DNA of 8,215 nucleotides from Frankiaceae bacterium (GCA_030840665.1 JAVEEB010000500.1:1-8215); one strand, 5' to 3'; shown: positions 1 through 7,036, counted from the first letter of the stretch. Translations and numbers: made by a program. The notes: generated by a model not told the origin, from the letters alone.

Positions 1-2256
1 CCCGCGGGACCGCAGGGGCCACCGCCGCCCGCCACCACGTTCACCCCGCGCAAGGAGGTGCGCACCCGCGACACCCAGGCCACGCTGCTTGGCCTTGGCG
101 GGGCACTTCTCGCCCTCGCTGCGCTGGTGTTCGCCGTCGTCACCTGGCAGCACAGCGGCCCCGCCGCCCGAGCCACGATCCTGCTGTCCCTCACGGTCGC
201 GTTCATCGCCTCGCCCTGGCTGCTGCTGCGCCGCGGGCTGCGAGACACCGCTGAGACCATGGCTGCGGTCGGCGGAACGATGCTCGTCGTGGACGCGCTC
301 ATGATGCGCCACCTCCTCGCCCCGGACCTCGACGGCCGCTCGTTCTGGGCGGTGACCACGCTCGTGCTGACGGTCGCCTACCTGGGCTATGGCCGGGCGA
401 GCACCCTGGCCTCCCCGCACGTCCTCGCCATCATCACGGCGCAGGCGCCCGTGTTGTTGCTGGCGGCTCGCCTGGCCCACTCGACAGAGAGCGCGTCCGC
501 GTTTTTCGCAGCCGCCGCTGCATTGGACGGCCTCATCGTGTTGTGGCTGCGCTCGCAGCACGGACCCCAAGTGGCAATGCGCGGTGTCGCGACCGCCGCT
601 GGAGCCGGCCTCTGGTTCGTGGGCGTGGCACTCGCTGTTGGCGGGCTCGCCGATGACTGGCAATCGACGCCGAGCGTGCTGAACGCCTGCGTCGATATCC
701 TCGTGTTCGCCGGGTTGCTCGGCGCCTTCTCTGTTCTCAGCAGCGGGCGGGGCGGGGCGGCCGCGTCCGGGACTGCTGTGCTGACGCTGGGCACCCTGGT
801 CCTCGCGAGCGCCAATGTGCTGCACGTCGCCACCCCCGTTGCCGTGGCAACACTGCTTGCCGCCGCTGCCGTGGCGGCGCTTGCCGTCGCCGGCTGGCTG
901 CCGCCGATCTTTCGGACCGGGTCCTACCGGGCGGCGGCCCTCGCCCTGACCGGGGCAGTCGCCGCCCTCGGCCCCGTTATCAGTGGAGCCATGTACCGCC
1001 AGGTCGCGGGCCGTATCTCCCAGCAGCTCACCCCGGGCCTGCGCGTGGCTCTCGTCGTTGCGATCGCCGTGGTCACCGTCGGGGCCTTTTTCGTCATCTC
1101 CGAGGCCACGGTGTCCGCGCAGGAGTGGCCCCCGTACGCCGCAGCCTGCGTGACGATCCTCGCGCTCTCTCTGCCGCTGGAGGTTGCGTGGTCGCCGGCG
1201 GCGATCGCGTCGGCCACATCAGTCGCCGGGGTGGGCCTCGTCATTGCGCTGCTCACGATCGCCTTCCGGCGCGTGGGCGACGTGCCTGCTCTGGTCATGC
1301 TGGCCCTGGGTGCGGGCCTCACTGCGTACGCCGCCCTTCTCGTGCGAGAGAACCCGACGCATCTGGCGATCGCTCTCGCGGTGACCTGCGCGGTCGCAGC
1401 CGCAGCCACGTTGCGCGGCCTGCAACGCCAGGCCATGGTGGCGCTCGCGATCCTGTCGGCGGGTGGCTCGGTCGCGGCGGCCTGGGTGGCCGCCGGCCAG
1501 CCTGGAGTTCCGGCGAGCATCGCGGTTCTCCTCGTACCGCTCGCCGTCGCGATTGCCTTGGTGGCCGATGACCGCCTACAGGTGCGCCGATGGGCGCTCG
1601 ACCCGATCGTCATGGCGGCCGAAGGTGCGGCTGCGCTCGTTGCGATCGCGGCGATCGCGGCGATCGCGGAGAACAGCGAACAGGGAGGCAGCTGGCTCGC
1701 GTGGGCGCTCGGCATCGTGGGGTGCGCGGTCCTCGGGCAGTCGCTGCGACCGACGAGGGTCAACGCCTGGTACGGCGGGGTGGCGCTGCTCACGCTGTCG
1801 AGCTGGACGCAACTGTGGACGGATCACGTGCATCTCGTCGAGGCCTACTCGGTGCCGATCAGCGTCGTCGTGCTGGCGATCGGCTACTTCCGCCGCCGCA
1901 TGGACCCCGCACTGTCGTCGACCAGCACTTACGCATCCGGGCTGCTGGGTGGTCTCGTGCCCTCGCTGATCGCCGGCTTCGGCGACTCCTCCTCTCAGCG
2001 CAGTGTGTTGCTGCTGGTGGTCGCTGCCGGCGTCGCCCTTCTCGGCGCACACGCGCGGCTGCTTGCCCCACTAGCCATCGGCGCAACCGTGGCCATGATG
2101 GACGCTGTCTGGCTCGCCGCGCCGCACGTCGCCGCGCTCCCCCGGTGGGTCTCACTCGGTGCGGTCGGCGTCGTCCTCGTCTTCGTCGGTGCGACGTACG
2201 AGCGCCGCCGTGTGCAGGCCGAGGCGCTCAGCGCGCAGATCCGGAACTTCTCGTAA
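1..2256 (+). CDS. SCO7613 C-terminal-domain-type polytopic membrane protein, 5'-truncated by window edge
   Basis: The reading frame is open from base 1 to the TAA at 2254-2256, giving 751 visible residues. A GTG at 58 could look like a start, but the frame continues upstream through a proline-rich stretch (PPPP) typical of the linker before the membrane part, and the purine-rich bases before that GTG leave no ribosome-site spacing. I therefore treat the gene as cut by the window edge. From about residue 27 it is a near-continuous run of Ala/Val/Leu-rich hydrophobic segments, roughly twenty membrane helices, joined by short basic or acidic loops. The opening (TQATLLGLGGALLALAALVF) and overall style match the large actinobacterial membrane proteins annotated as SCO7613 C-terminal domain proteins, which often begin with a zinc ribbon; that part would lie outside the window. 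The function of the family is not established. Family assignment is from recall of its style, not a search. Confidence 0.8.
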   Translation, partial: PAGPQGPPPPATTFTPRKEVRTRDTQATLLGLGGALLALAALVFAVVTWQHSGPAARATILLSLTVAFIASPWLLLRRGLRDTAETMAAVGGTMLVVDALMMRHLLAPDLDGRSFWAVTTLVLTVAYLGYGRASTLASPHVLAIITAQAPVLLLAARLAHSTESASAFFAAAAALDGLIVLWLRSQHGPQVAMRGVATAAGAGLWFVGVALAVGGLADDWQSTPSVLNACVDILVFAGLLGAFSVLSSGRGGAAASGTAVLTLGTLVLASANVLHVATPVAVATLLAAAAVAALAVAGWLPPIFRTGSYRAAALALTGAVAALGPVISGAMYRQVAGRISQQLTPGLRVALVVAIAVVTVGAFFVISEATVSAQEWPPYAAACVTILALSLPLEVAWSPAAIASATSVAGVGLVIALLTIAFRRVGDVPALVMLALGAGLTAYAALLVRENPTHLAIALAVTCAVAAAATLRGLQRQAMVALAILSAGGSVAAAWVAAGQPGVPASIAVLLVPLAVAIALVADDRLQVRRWALDPIVMAAEGAAALVAIAAIAAIAENSEQGGSWLAWALGIVGCAVLGQSLRPTRVNAWYGGVALLTLSSWTQLWTDHVHLVEAYSVPISVVVLAIGYFRRRMDPALSSTSTYASGLLGGLVPSLIAGFGDSSSQRSVLLLVVAAGVALLGAHARLLAPLAIGATVAMMDAVWLAAPHVAALPRWVSLGAVGVVLVFVGATYERRRVQAEALSAQIRNFS
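1642..1668 (+). repeat. Three tandem copies of a 9-bp unit inside the membrane protein gene
   Basis: The unit GCGATCGCG occurs three times in a row without mismatch. The period is a multiple of three and in frame, so it encodes Ala-Ile-Ala three times inside a hydrophobic helix. It looks like a small slippage expansion tolerated by the membrane segment. I see no regulatory meaning in it. Confidence 0.7.
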
Positions 2257-2263
2257 CCCGGCC

Positions 2264-2395
2264 GCGTGGGAAGCCCTCGACGAATCGTGGGAGCGGGCGC
2301 TCGTCGTCGTCGCCCACCCGGACGACATTTAGGACGGCGGCGCGGCCGCGGTGGCCCGCTGGACGCAGCAGGGCAAGCACGTCGCGTACGCGGTC
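2264..2395 (+). pseudogene. Remnant of a PIG-L deacetylase gene (N-terminal region only)
   Basis: These bases align without gaps to 3016-3147 in the intact PIG-L gene downstream; I count 15 mismatches in 132 positions, many at third codon positions. The translation reads [22 protein letters not shown], a stop, then [21 protein letters not shown]. The stop (TAG, 2330-2332) stands where the intact gene has GAG for the glutamate of the HPDDxE metal-site motif. The copy lacks the first ten codons, begins only seven bases after the stop of the upstream membrane protein gene, and loses similarity after about 2395, so more than 200 codons of the normal gene are missing. It has no start codon or ribosome site of its own. 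This is best explained as a decayed paralogue left by an old tandem duplication. It cannot encode an enzyme. Confidence 0.88.
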
Positions 2396-2466
2396 GATGT
2401 ACTTACGCCGTTGAGTACGTCGACGCTGCCGCAAGGCAGACTCCGCTGCGCACGATCGGTGTCTGC

Positions 2467-2486
2467 GCCGGGAATCATCTCCCGGC
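2467..2486 (+). terminator. GC-rich hairpin, possible terminator or leader structure
   Basis: GCCGGGA at 2467-2473 and TCCCGGC at 2480-2486 form a perfect 7-bp stem around a 6-base loop. It sits after the PIG-L remnant and 19 bases before the ATG at 2506. There is no T-run after it, so it is not a classic intrinsic terminator; actinobacterial terminators often lack one. It could instead be a structure in the leader of the next gene. Confidence 0.35.
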
Positions 2487-2505
2487 ACCGGCAGCCGGAG
2501 CCCTC

Positions 2506-2940
2506 ATGCGCCCATCACCGACCCGCACACATGCCGCCCTGATCTCCGGGACGGTGATCCTGGCCACTGCCACGTCGTGGTTCCTCGTCGGCGACCAGTC
2601 GACCCGGCCGCTCTACCCGCAGGAGTCGAACGGGCCCCTGACCGTGAGCGGCTCCGTCGCTCGGGCGCTGGGGATCGCCGGCCTCGTCCTCACGCCGATC
2701 GCCTACGCCGCGGTCGAGAGAGAGATGCGGGCCGGCCGGCTGTCCGGCGCGTGGCGGCCCGTCCTCTTGTCGCTCTCGGCGATCGGGGTCGCCGCCGCCT
2801 GGACGTGGCGCGTCATGACGGCGCGTGTGGTGGGCGCGAACATCGGCGCCGGCTTGCTGCTGTTGTTCGTCGTACCGCTTCTGGTTCTGGCCGCGGCGGG
2901 GGCGATCGGACGGGCGGTGACGCTGATCGCGAGGAGATGA
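2506..2940 (+). CDS. Small four-helix membrane protein of unknown function
   Basis: This is a 144-residue protein with four predicted membrane segments at about residues 9-28, 52-71, 84-103 and 108-133. A short polar loop (about 29-50, containing DQSTRPLYPQE) follows the first helix and a basic patch (EREMRAGR) follows the second. The end is basic (IARR). I chose ATG 2506 because GGAG at 2497-2500 lies five bases ahead of it and the first hydrophobic segment begins soon after; the same frame is open further upstream only through the PIG-L remnant in a different phase. The gene lies 45 bases before the PIG-L deacetylase on the same strand, so the two could share a transcript. I recognise no family. 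The hydrophobic pattern and high G/C at third positions support it as a real gene. Confidence 0.72.
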   Translation: MRPSPTRTHAALISGTVILATATSWFLVGDQSTRPLYPQESNGPLTVSGSVARALGIAGLVLTPIAYAAVEREMRAGRLSGAWRPVLLSLSAIGVAAAWTWRVMTARVVGANIGAGLLLLFVVPLLVLAAAGAIGRAVTLIARR

Positions 2941-2985
2941 CGCCCCTCCGTACGCTGAGCTACGTCGCCCCCCGAAGGAGAGCAC

Positions 2986-3741
2986 ATGTCCGAACTCCCC
3001 AATGGCACGGTTCCCGCGTGGGAGGTGCTCGACGAGACGTGGGAGCGGGCGCTCGTCGTCGTCGCCCACCCGGACGACATGGAGTACGGCGGGGCTGCCG
3101 CCGTCGCCCGCTGGACGCGGCAGGGCAAGCACGTCGCGTACGCACTCGTCACCAGCGGCGAGGCCGGGATCGACGGTCTGGATCCCGAGGCGGCCCGCCC
3201 GCTGCGCGAGACCGAGCAGCGTGCGTCGTGCGCGGTGGTCGGCGTCACGGACGTGGAGTTCCTCGGGTTCCCGGACGGCACGGTGGAGTACGGGCTGCCG
3301 CTGCGCCGGGCGGTCGCCGCGGCCGTGCGGCGCCACCGGCCCGACGTCGTGATCACCGCCAACTTCCGCGAGACGTACGGCGGCGTCGCCCTCAACCAGG
3401 CGGACCACATCGCGGTCGGGCGGGCCGTCCTCGACGGGGCCCGGGACGCGGGCAACCGCTGGGTCTTCCGCGACCTGCTCGACGAGGGGCTCGAGCCCTG
3501 GAACAAGGTCCGGCAGATCTGGGCGGTCGCGTCCCCGAACGCGGGCCACGGCGTCGACGTCACCGACACGTTCCAGCTGGGGGTCGACTCGCTGCGTGAG
3601 CACCGCGCCTACCTGGCGGGTCTCGGCGAGGGTGCCGGCGATCCCGCGGAGTTCCTCGAGTCGTTCGCGCGGATGTCCGGATCGCGCCTCGGCTGCACCC
3701 TGGCCGTCGGGTTCGAGGTCTTCCCGCTACAGCTGTTCTGA
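2986..3741 (+). CDS. PIG-L family deacetylase (LmbE-like zinc hydrolase)
   Basis: This 251-residue protein is of the PIG-L/LmbE family, zinc-dependent hydrolases that remove acetyl groups from N-acetylglucosamine-type or related substrates; the family includes the mycothiol-pathway enzymes MshB and Mca. Visible motifs are AHPDDME at residues 27-33, with His28 and Asp31 as likely zinc ligands and Asp30 as likely general base, then TSGEAGIDG at 56-64 and QADHIAVG at 138-145, which supplies the third zinc histidine (His141). No signal peptide or membrane segment is seen, so it should be cytoplasmic. It is somewhat shorter than MshB (about 300 residues), and the real substrate cannot be read from sequence. 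The ATG at 2986 has GAAGGAG five bases ahead. A TACGCT hexamer at 2951-2956 might be a -10 element, but no -35 is visible. The 3' end overlaps convergent purE by 15 bases. A decayed partial copy lies at 2264-2395. Confidence 0.93.
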   Translation: MSELPNGTVPAWEVLDETWERALVVVAHPDDMEYGGAAAVARWTRQGKHVAYALVTSGEAGIDGLDPEAARPLRETEQRASCAVVGVTDVEFLGFPDGTVEYGLPLRRAVAAAVRRHRPDVVITANFRETYGGVALNQADHIAVGRAVLDGARDAGNRWVFRDLLDEGLEPWNKVRQIWAVASPNAGHGVDVTDTFQLGVDSLREHRAYLAGLGEGAGDPAEFLESFARMSGSRLGCTLAVGFEVFPLQLF

Positions 3742-4239
3742 GCCGCCGAGACGCGCCTGCAGGTCGGCGTTCTTCTGGCGCGCCATGTCGCCGAGCGACG
3801 CCTGGAACGCGAGCATGCGCTGGCGCAGCGCCTCGTCGGCGACGGACAGGATGCGTACGGCGAGCAGGCCGGCGTTGCGGGCGCCACCGATGGAGACGGT
3901 CGCGACGGGCACGCCTGCCGGCATCTGCACGATCGACAGCAGCGAGTCCATGCCGTCGAGGTGCGCCAGCGGCACCGGCACGCCGATGACAGGCAGTGGC
4001 GTGGTCGACGCGAGCATGCCCGGCAGGTGCGCCGCCCCGCCGGCGCCGGCAATGACGACCCGCAGGCCACGATCGGCGGCTGACCGGCCGTATTCGACCA
4101 TGTCGAAGGGCGTGCGGTGCGCCGAGACGACGCCCACCTCGAACGCCACGCCGAACTCGGTCAGCACGTCGGCCGCGGCCGACATCGTCGGCCAGTCCGA
4201 GTCGCTGCCCATGACCACGCCGACCAACGGTTCGCTCAT
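3727..4239 (-). CDS. purE: N5-carboxyaminoimidazole ribonucleotide mutase
   Basis: Class I PurE, 170 residues, converts N5-CAIR to CAIR in de novo purine synthesis, directly downstream of the PurK reaction. Visible hallmarks are GSDSDW at residues 11-16 (phosphate and ribose binding), SAHRTP at 39-44 with the conserved His41, the glycine-rich [10 protein letters not shown] at 65-74, and [22 protein letters not shown] at 94-115. Length fits bacterial PurE. Two in-frame ATGs compete: 4248 and 4239. On the coding strand GAGAGG ends immediately before the first ATG, leaving no spacing, but stands nine bases before the second, so I choose 4239 (MSEPLVGVV). The start lies 25 bases after the purK stop, so translation is probably coupled within one purK-purE transcript. 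The stop codon lies inside the 3' end of the convergent PIG-L gene. The longer start at 4248 would add only three residues. Confidence 0.96.
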   Translation of the reverse strand: MSEPLVGVVMGSDSDWPTMSAAADVLTEFGVAFEVGVVSAHRTPFDMVEYGRSAADRGLRVVIAGAGGAAHLPGMLASTTPLPVIGVPVPLAHLDGMDSLLSIVQMPAGVPVATVSIGGARNAGLLAVRILSVADEALRQRMLAFQASLGDMARQKNADLQARLGGSEQL

Positions 4240-4264
4240 GGGGCGCATCCTCTCAGGGTCCGGG

Positions 4265-5413
4265 TCACCCGGTGCCGCGCAAGCGCTCGACGGCGAGCCG
4301 CGCCCGGGCCCGCGTGTCCCCCAGCTCGTCGCCCGTCACGGTCACGTGGCCGAGCTTGCGGCCGGGACGCTCGCCCTTGCCGTACAGGTGGACGCGCACG
4401 CGGGGGTCCGCCAATGCGGACGCGAGGCGTTCGGCGGGCGTCCCGACGACGGTGTCCGCGCCGAGGAGGTTGACCATCACCGTGTACGGCGCCACCGCCG
4501 ACGGGTCACCCAGGGGCAGGTCGAGGACCGCCCGCGCGTGCTGCTCGAACTGACTCGTGACGGAGCCGTCGATGCTCCAGTGGCCCGAGTTGTGCGGCCG
4601 CATGGCGAGCTCGTTGACGACCAGGCCGTCGGCTGTTTCGAAGAGTTCGACGGCCAGGACGCCGATGACATCGAGGGCCTCCGCGATGCGCGTGGCGAGG
4701 GCGACGGCCTCCTGGGCCAGCTCGGGCGTCAGGGCAGGCGCCGGGGCGATGACTTCCACGCAGATGCCGTCGCTCTGCACCGTCTCGACGACCGGCCAGG
4801 CCGCGAGATCGCCACTCGGCCGGCGGGCGAGCACGGCCGCGAGCTCGCGGACGATGGCCACGCGCTGCTCGACGTACAAGCGAATGTTTCCCTGGCTCAC
4901 CAGAGCCTGCGCCGCACTGGGGCCGTCGAGCATCCAGACGCCGCGGCCGTCGTACCCGCCGCTTCGCGCCTTGGCGACGACGGGCCAGCCGTGCGTGTCC
5001 CCGAAAGCGATGATGTCGTCCGCTGTCTCGACCGTCCGCCACGCGGGCACGGCGACGCCGAGTGCCTCCAGGCGTTCGCGCATGAGCTGCTTGTCCTGGG
5101 TGTACGCCAGCGAATGCGGCCCCGGCCGGACGGCGACACCGTCGGCCACCAGCATCCGCAAGGCGACGCCCGGCACATGCTCGTGGTCGAACGTCACCAC
5201 GTCGCAGCTTGCGGCAAAGGCCCGGAGGTCGTCGATCGAGCGGTAGTCGCCGACGCTCACGGCGCCGGAGACCTGCGCGGCCGAGTCGGCCGGCTCATCG
5301 GCGAGGACGCGCACGGACAGACCCAGGGCGATCGCCGCCTGGTGCGTCATCCGGGCAAGCTGCCCCCCGCCGACGATGCCGAGAACGGGAAGGCCAGTGA
5401 CGGGATCGGGCAC
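4265..5413 (-). CDS. purK: 5-(carboxyamino)imidazole ribonucleotide synthase
   Basis: PurK is an ATP-grasp ligase that makes N5-CAIR from AIR, bicarbonate and ATP. The 382 residues show [11 protein letters not shown] at 12-22 (N-terminal nucleotide-fold glycine loop), FDHEHVP at 75-81, [10 protein letters not shown] at 106-115, the ATP-loop [13 protein letters not shown] at 148-160, and [17 protein letters not shown] at 267-283, which carries the metal- and substrate-binding Asn, Arg and His residues. The frame is open for 43 more codons upstream to 5542, but that part reads unlike PurK and would run into the gtrA gene. GTG at 5413 places the protein correctly relative to the family. No ribosome-binding site precedes this GTG; a TAAGCT hexamer ends seven bases before it, suggesting a leaderless message. 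purE follows after a short gap. Confidence 0.95.
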   Translation of the reverse strand: MPDPVTGLPVLGIVGGGQLARMTHQAAIALGLSVRVLADEPADSAAQVSGAVSVGDYRSIDDLRAFAASCDVVTFDHEHVPGVALRMLVADGVAVRPGPHSLAYTQDKQLMRERLEALGVAVPAWRTVETADDIIAFGDTHGWPVVAKARSGGYDGRGVWMLDGPSAAQALVSQGNIRLYVEQRVAIVRELAAVLARRPSGDLAAWPVVETVQSDGICVEVIAPAPALTPELAQEAVALATRIAEALDVIGVLAVELFETADGLVVNELAMRPHNSGHWSIDGSVTSQFEQHARAVLDLPLGDPSAVAPYTVMVNLLGADTVVGTPAERLASALADPRVRVHLYGKGERPGRKLGHVTVTGDELGDTRARARLAVERLRGTG

Positions 5414-5426
5414 GGTGCGCAGCTTA
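5414..5426 (-). promoter_or_regulatory. Candidate -10 element of a leaderless purK promoter
   Basis: Read on the minus strand, TAAGCT (5426-5421) fits the TANNNT pattern of actinobacterial -10 elements and is followed by seven bases and then the purK GTG. That spacing puts the transcript start on the first base of the start codon. No good -35 hexamer is seen at 16-18 bases upstream. The lack of a ribosome site before purK supports a leaderless reading. Confidence 0.5.
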
Positions 5427-5465
5427 GCTGACGGCAACCTGGCAACGATGTGGCGCAATTTCAAT

Positions 5466-5479
5466 GAGTGGCGCCACTC
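5466..5479. promoter_or_regulatory. Perfect 14-bp palindrome between divergent purK and gtrA, possible operator
   Basis: GAGTGGC followed directly by GCCACTC is a perfect inverted repeat without spacer. If gtrA transcription starts at its GTG (5496), the palindrome covers about -30 to -17, between the -35 and -10 positions, where a bound repressor would block RNA polymerase. The 7-mer GTGGCGC occurs both inside the palindrome (5468-5474) and again at 5450-5456, eighteen bases away, as a possible half-site. The binding protein is unknown. Confidence 0.4.
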
Positions 5480-5483
5480 TGGG

Positions 5484-5495
5484 TATCGTGAGGCA
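5484..5495 (+). promoter_or_regulatory. Candidate -10 element of a leaderless gtrA promoter
   Basis: TATCGT at 5484-5489 fits TANNNT and is followed by six bases and then the GTG at 5496. No spaced ribosome site precedes that GTG: GTGAGG at 5488-5493 is only two bases away. This is the same layout as on the purK side and upstream of the DUF222 gene. A TTTCAA at 5459-5464 is a poor -35 candidate because its spacer is 19 bases. Confidence 0.45.
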
Positions 5496-5996
5496 GTGCC
5501 TGCCTCCCCCGCCCAGCGTCTGCGAGACGCGGCCAAAGCCATCTTTCACGAGATCGCGAAGTTCGGAGTGGTCGGCGCGGTCAACTTCGTTCTCGACGTC
5601 GGCATCTTCAACCTGCTGCTCCTCGGCCCCCTCGAGCACAAGGTCACCACCGCGAAAGTCATCTCGACCTCGATAGCCATCGTCTCGTCGTACTTCATGA
5701 ACCGGCACTGGACGTGGCGGCACATGCAGCGCGCGCACCCGGGCCGGGAACTGTCGCTCTTCATGGCCATCAGCGGGATCGGCCTCCTGATCGCCATCGG
5801 GTGCCTGGACTTCTCCCACTACGTCTTGCACTACACGGGAAAGCTCGCCGACAACATCGCTGCGTACGGGTTCGGCCTGGTGATCGGCATGGCGTGGCGC
5901 TTCTGGGCTTTCAAGAAGTGGATTTTCCTGCCGGTCGAGACTGATCCTGCGGCTGAGACGGACGCAGCAGACCTGACGGTGCGTACGACGCTCTAG
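5496..5996 (+). CDS. GtrA-family membrane protein
   Basis: The 166-residue protein has four membrane segments at about residues 19-43, 51-72, 85-110 and 117-142, which is the GtrA layout. Family hallmarks are the KFGVVGAVNFVLDVGIFNLL opening helix and SYFMNRHWTW at about 65-74, matching the Asn-Arg-Trp-Thr motif at the end of helix two, plus the basic-aromatic WRFWAFKKWIF after helix four. GtrA-like proteins are thought to help move lipid-linked sugars across the membrane or to assist glycosyltransferases in cell-wall and O-antigen decoration; the exact partner here is unknown. GTG 5496 is preferred because it follows a promoter-like TATCGT at leaderless spacing and gives the usual N-terminal length. 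ATG at 5448 or 5376 would add a tail unlike the family, and the latter would overlap purK. The C-terminal tail is acidic. It diverges from purK. Confidence 0.9.
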   Translation: MPASPAQRLRDAAKAIFHEIAKFGVVGAVNFVLDVGIFNLLLLGPLEHKVTTAKVISTSIAIVSSYFMNRHWTWRHMQRAHPGRELSLFMAISGIGLLIAIGCLDFSHYVLHYTGKLADNIAAYGFGLVIGMAWRFWAFKKWIFLPVETDPAAETDAADLTVRTTL

Positions 5997-6015
5997 GCGC
6001 TCGCGCTGTTGGCCC

Positions 6016-6034
6016 TCGCACGGTTGGCGTGCGA
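6016..6034 (+). terminator. Hairpin after gtrA, possible terminator
   Basis: TCGCACG at 6016-6022 and CGTGCGA at 6028-6034 pair perfectly over 7 bp around a 5-base loop, starting 20 bases after the gtrA stop. There is no T-tract behind it. It would separate gtrA from the lipoprotein gene, but readthrough is possible because I see no clear promoter between 6035 and 6123. Confidence 0.4.
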
Positions 6035-6123
6035 CTGGCGGGCGGCTTGGCGACGGGACGTGACAACCGACCTGCTGAGGGCGGCGTCTTCCTCCTGAGC
6101 CAGCCAAGCCCGGGAGCGCCACG

Positions 6124-7026
6124 ATGGACCACCTCCGCAATCTGTCCGTCCTTGCCGTCGCCGGCGTGGTCGCCCTGACCGGCTGCCGCAGCGCGCCGGC
6201 GAGCTCATCGGATGCCTCAACCGCGGCCGCATCGGCATCGGCCGGTGTGGCCCCGTCGGCGAGCTCGTCGGCGAACGCGTCGCCGGTCACTGAGCCGGTC
6301 GCAACCGCCGTCGCCGTCCCGACCCACGATGTCGCCGTGTACTACCTGGCCGACACGACGAACGGCCCACGTCTCTACCGCGAGGCGCATCGGCACACCG
6401 CCTCCGCATCCGTTGTCCGGCAGGCGGTGGACGCCATGCTGCACGACACGCCGCGTGACCCGGACTACGTCAGCGTCTGGCCGAGAGCCACCACGGTTCG
6501 CGGCATCAGCGTGAGCCGCGGCGTAGCGACCGTCGACTTCTCGGCGGCCGTCAAGGGAGCAAACGTCGGCGGCGCGTTCGAGCTGATGGGTTTGCAGCAG
6601 TTGGTCTACACGATCCGCGCCGCAGCGCCGAGCGTGACCGGCGTGCACATCCGGGTCAACGGCGCGAACGTGGAGACCCTCTGGGGTCATGCTGATACGC
6701 GCGGAATCCTCAAGCCCGATGAACCTTTCATGGTGCTGGCGCCGGTGCAGATCAACTCGCCGGACAATGGTGCGACGGTCACGTCACCGGTGACCGTTCG
6801 CGGCGTGGCGACGGTCTTCGAGGCCACGGTCTCCTGGCAGGTGCTGTCGAACGGCGTTGCCATCCGGGAGGGCTTCGTGACGGCAAGTATCGGTGCGCCG
6901 GGCCGCGGCACGTGGTCCTTCGTCGTGAAGCTGCCCAAGGGCTCGTACACGGTGAAGGCCTTCGAGTCGTCAGCGAAGGACGGCAGTGAGACGTTCATCG
7001 ACACAAAGCGAGTGACGGTTCGATAG
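6124..7026 (+). CDS. Lipoprotein with GerMN and Gmad2 (Ig-like) domains
   Basis: The 300-residue protein starts with a lipoprotein signal peptide: hydrophobic core at residues 7-18 and lipobox LTGC at 18-21, so Cys21 should be lipidated on the outer face of the membrane. A Ser/Ala-rich flexible linker (22-66) follows. Residues about 68-188 read as a GerMN domain (VAVYYLADTTNGPRLYREAHR, then VRQAVDAML, GISVSRGVATVDFS, and LQQLVYTI). Residues about 205-300 read as the Gmad2 Ig-like domain (VQINSPDNGATVTSPVTVRG, TWSFVVKLPKGSYTVKAFE). These domains were first named from spore-germination proteins but also occur in non-sporulating bacteria; GerMN is also found in the actinobacterial lipoprotein LpqB. 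A role in the envelope is likely, with function otherwise unknown. ATG 6124 has GGGAG at 6112-6116, seven bases ahead. A hairpin separates it from gtrA. Confidence 0.9.
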   Translation: MDHLRNLSVLAVAGVVALTGCRSAPASSSDASTAAASASAGVAPSASSSANASPVTEPVATAVAVPTHDVAVYYLADTTNGPRLYREAHRHTASASVVRQAVDAMLHDTPRDPDYVSVWPRATTVRGISVSRGVATVDFSAAVKGANVGGAFELMGLQQLVYTIRAAAPSVTGVHIRVNGANVETLWGHADTRGILKPDEPFMVLAPVQINSPDNGATVTSPVTVRGVATVFEATVSWQVLSNGVAIREGFVTASIGAPGRGTWSFVVKLPKGSYTVKAFESSAKDGSETFIDTKRVTVR

Positions 7027-7036
7027 TTGCGCCAAA

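Noticed and set aside
58..60. GTG directly after AAGGAG as start of the large membrane protein
   Set aside because: There is no spacing between the purine run and the GTG, and the frame is open to base 1 with a proline-rich linker, so the true start lies outside the window.
1642..1668. GCGATCGC octamers resembling the HIP1 repeats of cyanobacteria
   Set aside because: They form one in-frame tandem run in a coding region rather than dispersed sites, and everything else points to an actinobacterium.
387..2155. Long open frames on the minus strand opposite the large membrane protein gene
   Set aside because: They are rich in Arg, Pro, Ala and Ser, have no ribosome sites or recognisable motifs, and arise from the skewed GC codon use of the real gene.
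2703..3603. Long minus-strand frames opposite the PIG-L gene
   Set aside because: They are antisense shadows: the plus strand shows clear PIG-L motifs, and the antisense products are low-complexity and Arg/Asp/Pro-rich.
4260..4272. CCGGG-TCA-CCCGG inverted repeat at the purK stop
   Set aside because: It is short, overlaps coding sequence and the stop codon, and lies inside the purK-purE operon where a terminator is not expected.
3596..5431. A 611-codon open frame on the plus strand across purE and purK
   Set aside because: It is exactly antisense to two certain purine genes, lacks a ribosome site and has no family-like segment; its length results from high GC.
5993..6126. Minus-strand frame ending near the gtrA stop that reads as a helical Arg/Ala-rich peptide
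   Set aside because: It has no start codon with a ribosome site in the intergenic part and would have to begin inside the lipoprotein gene; composition alone explains it.
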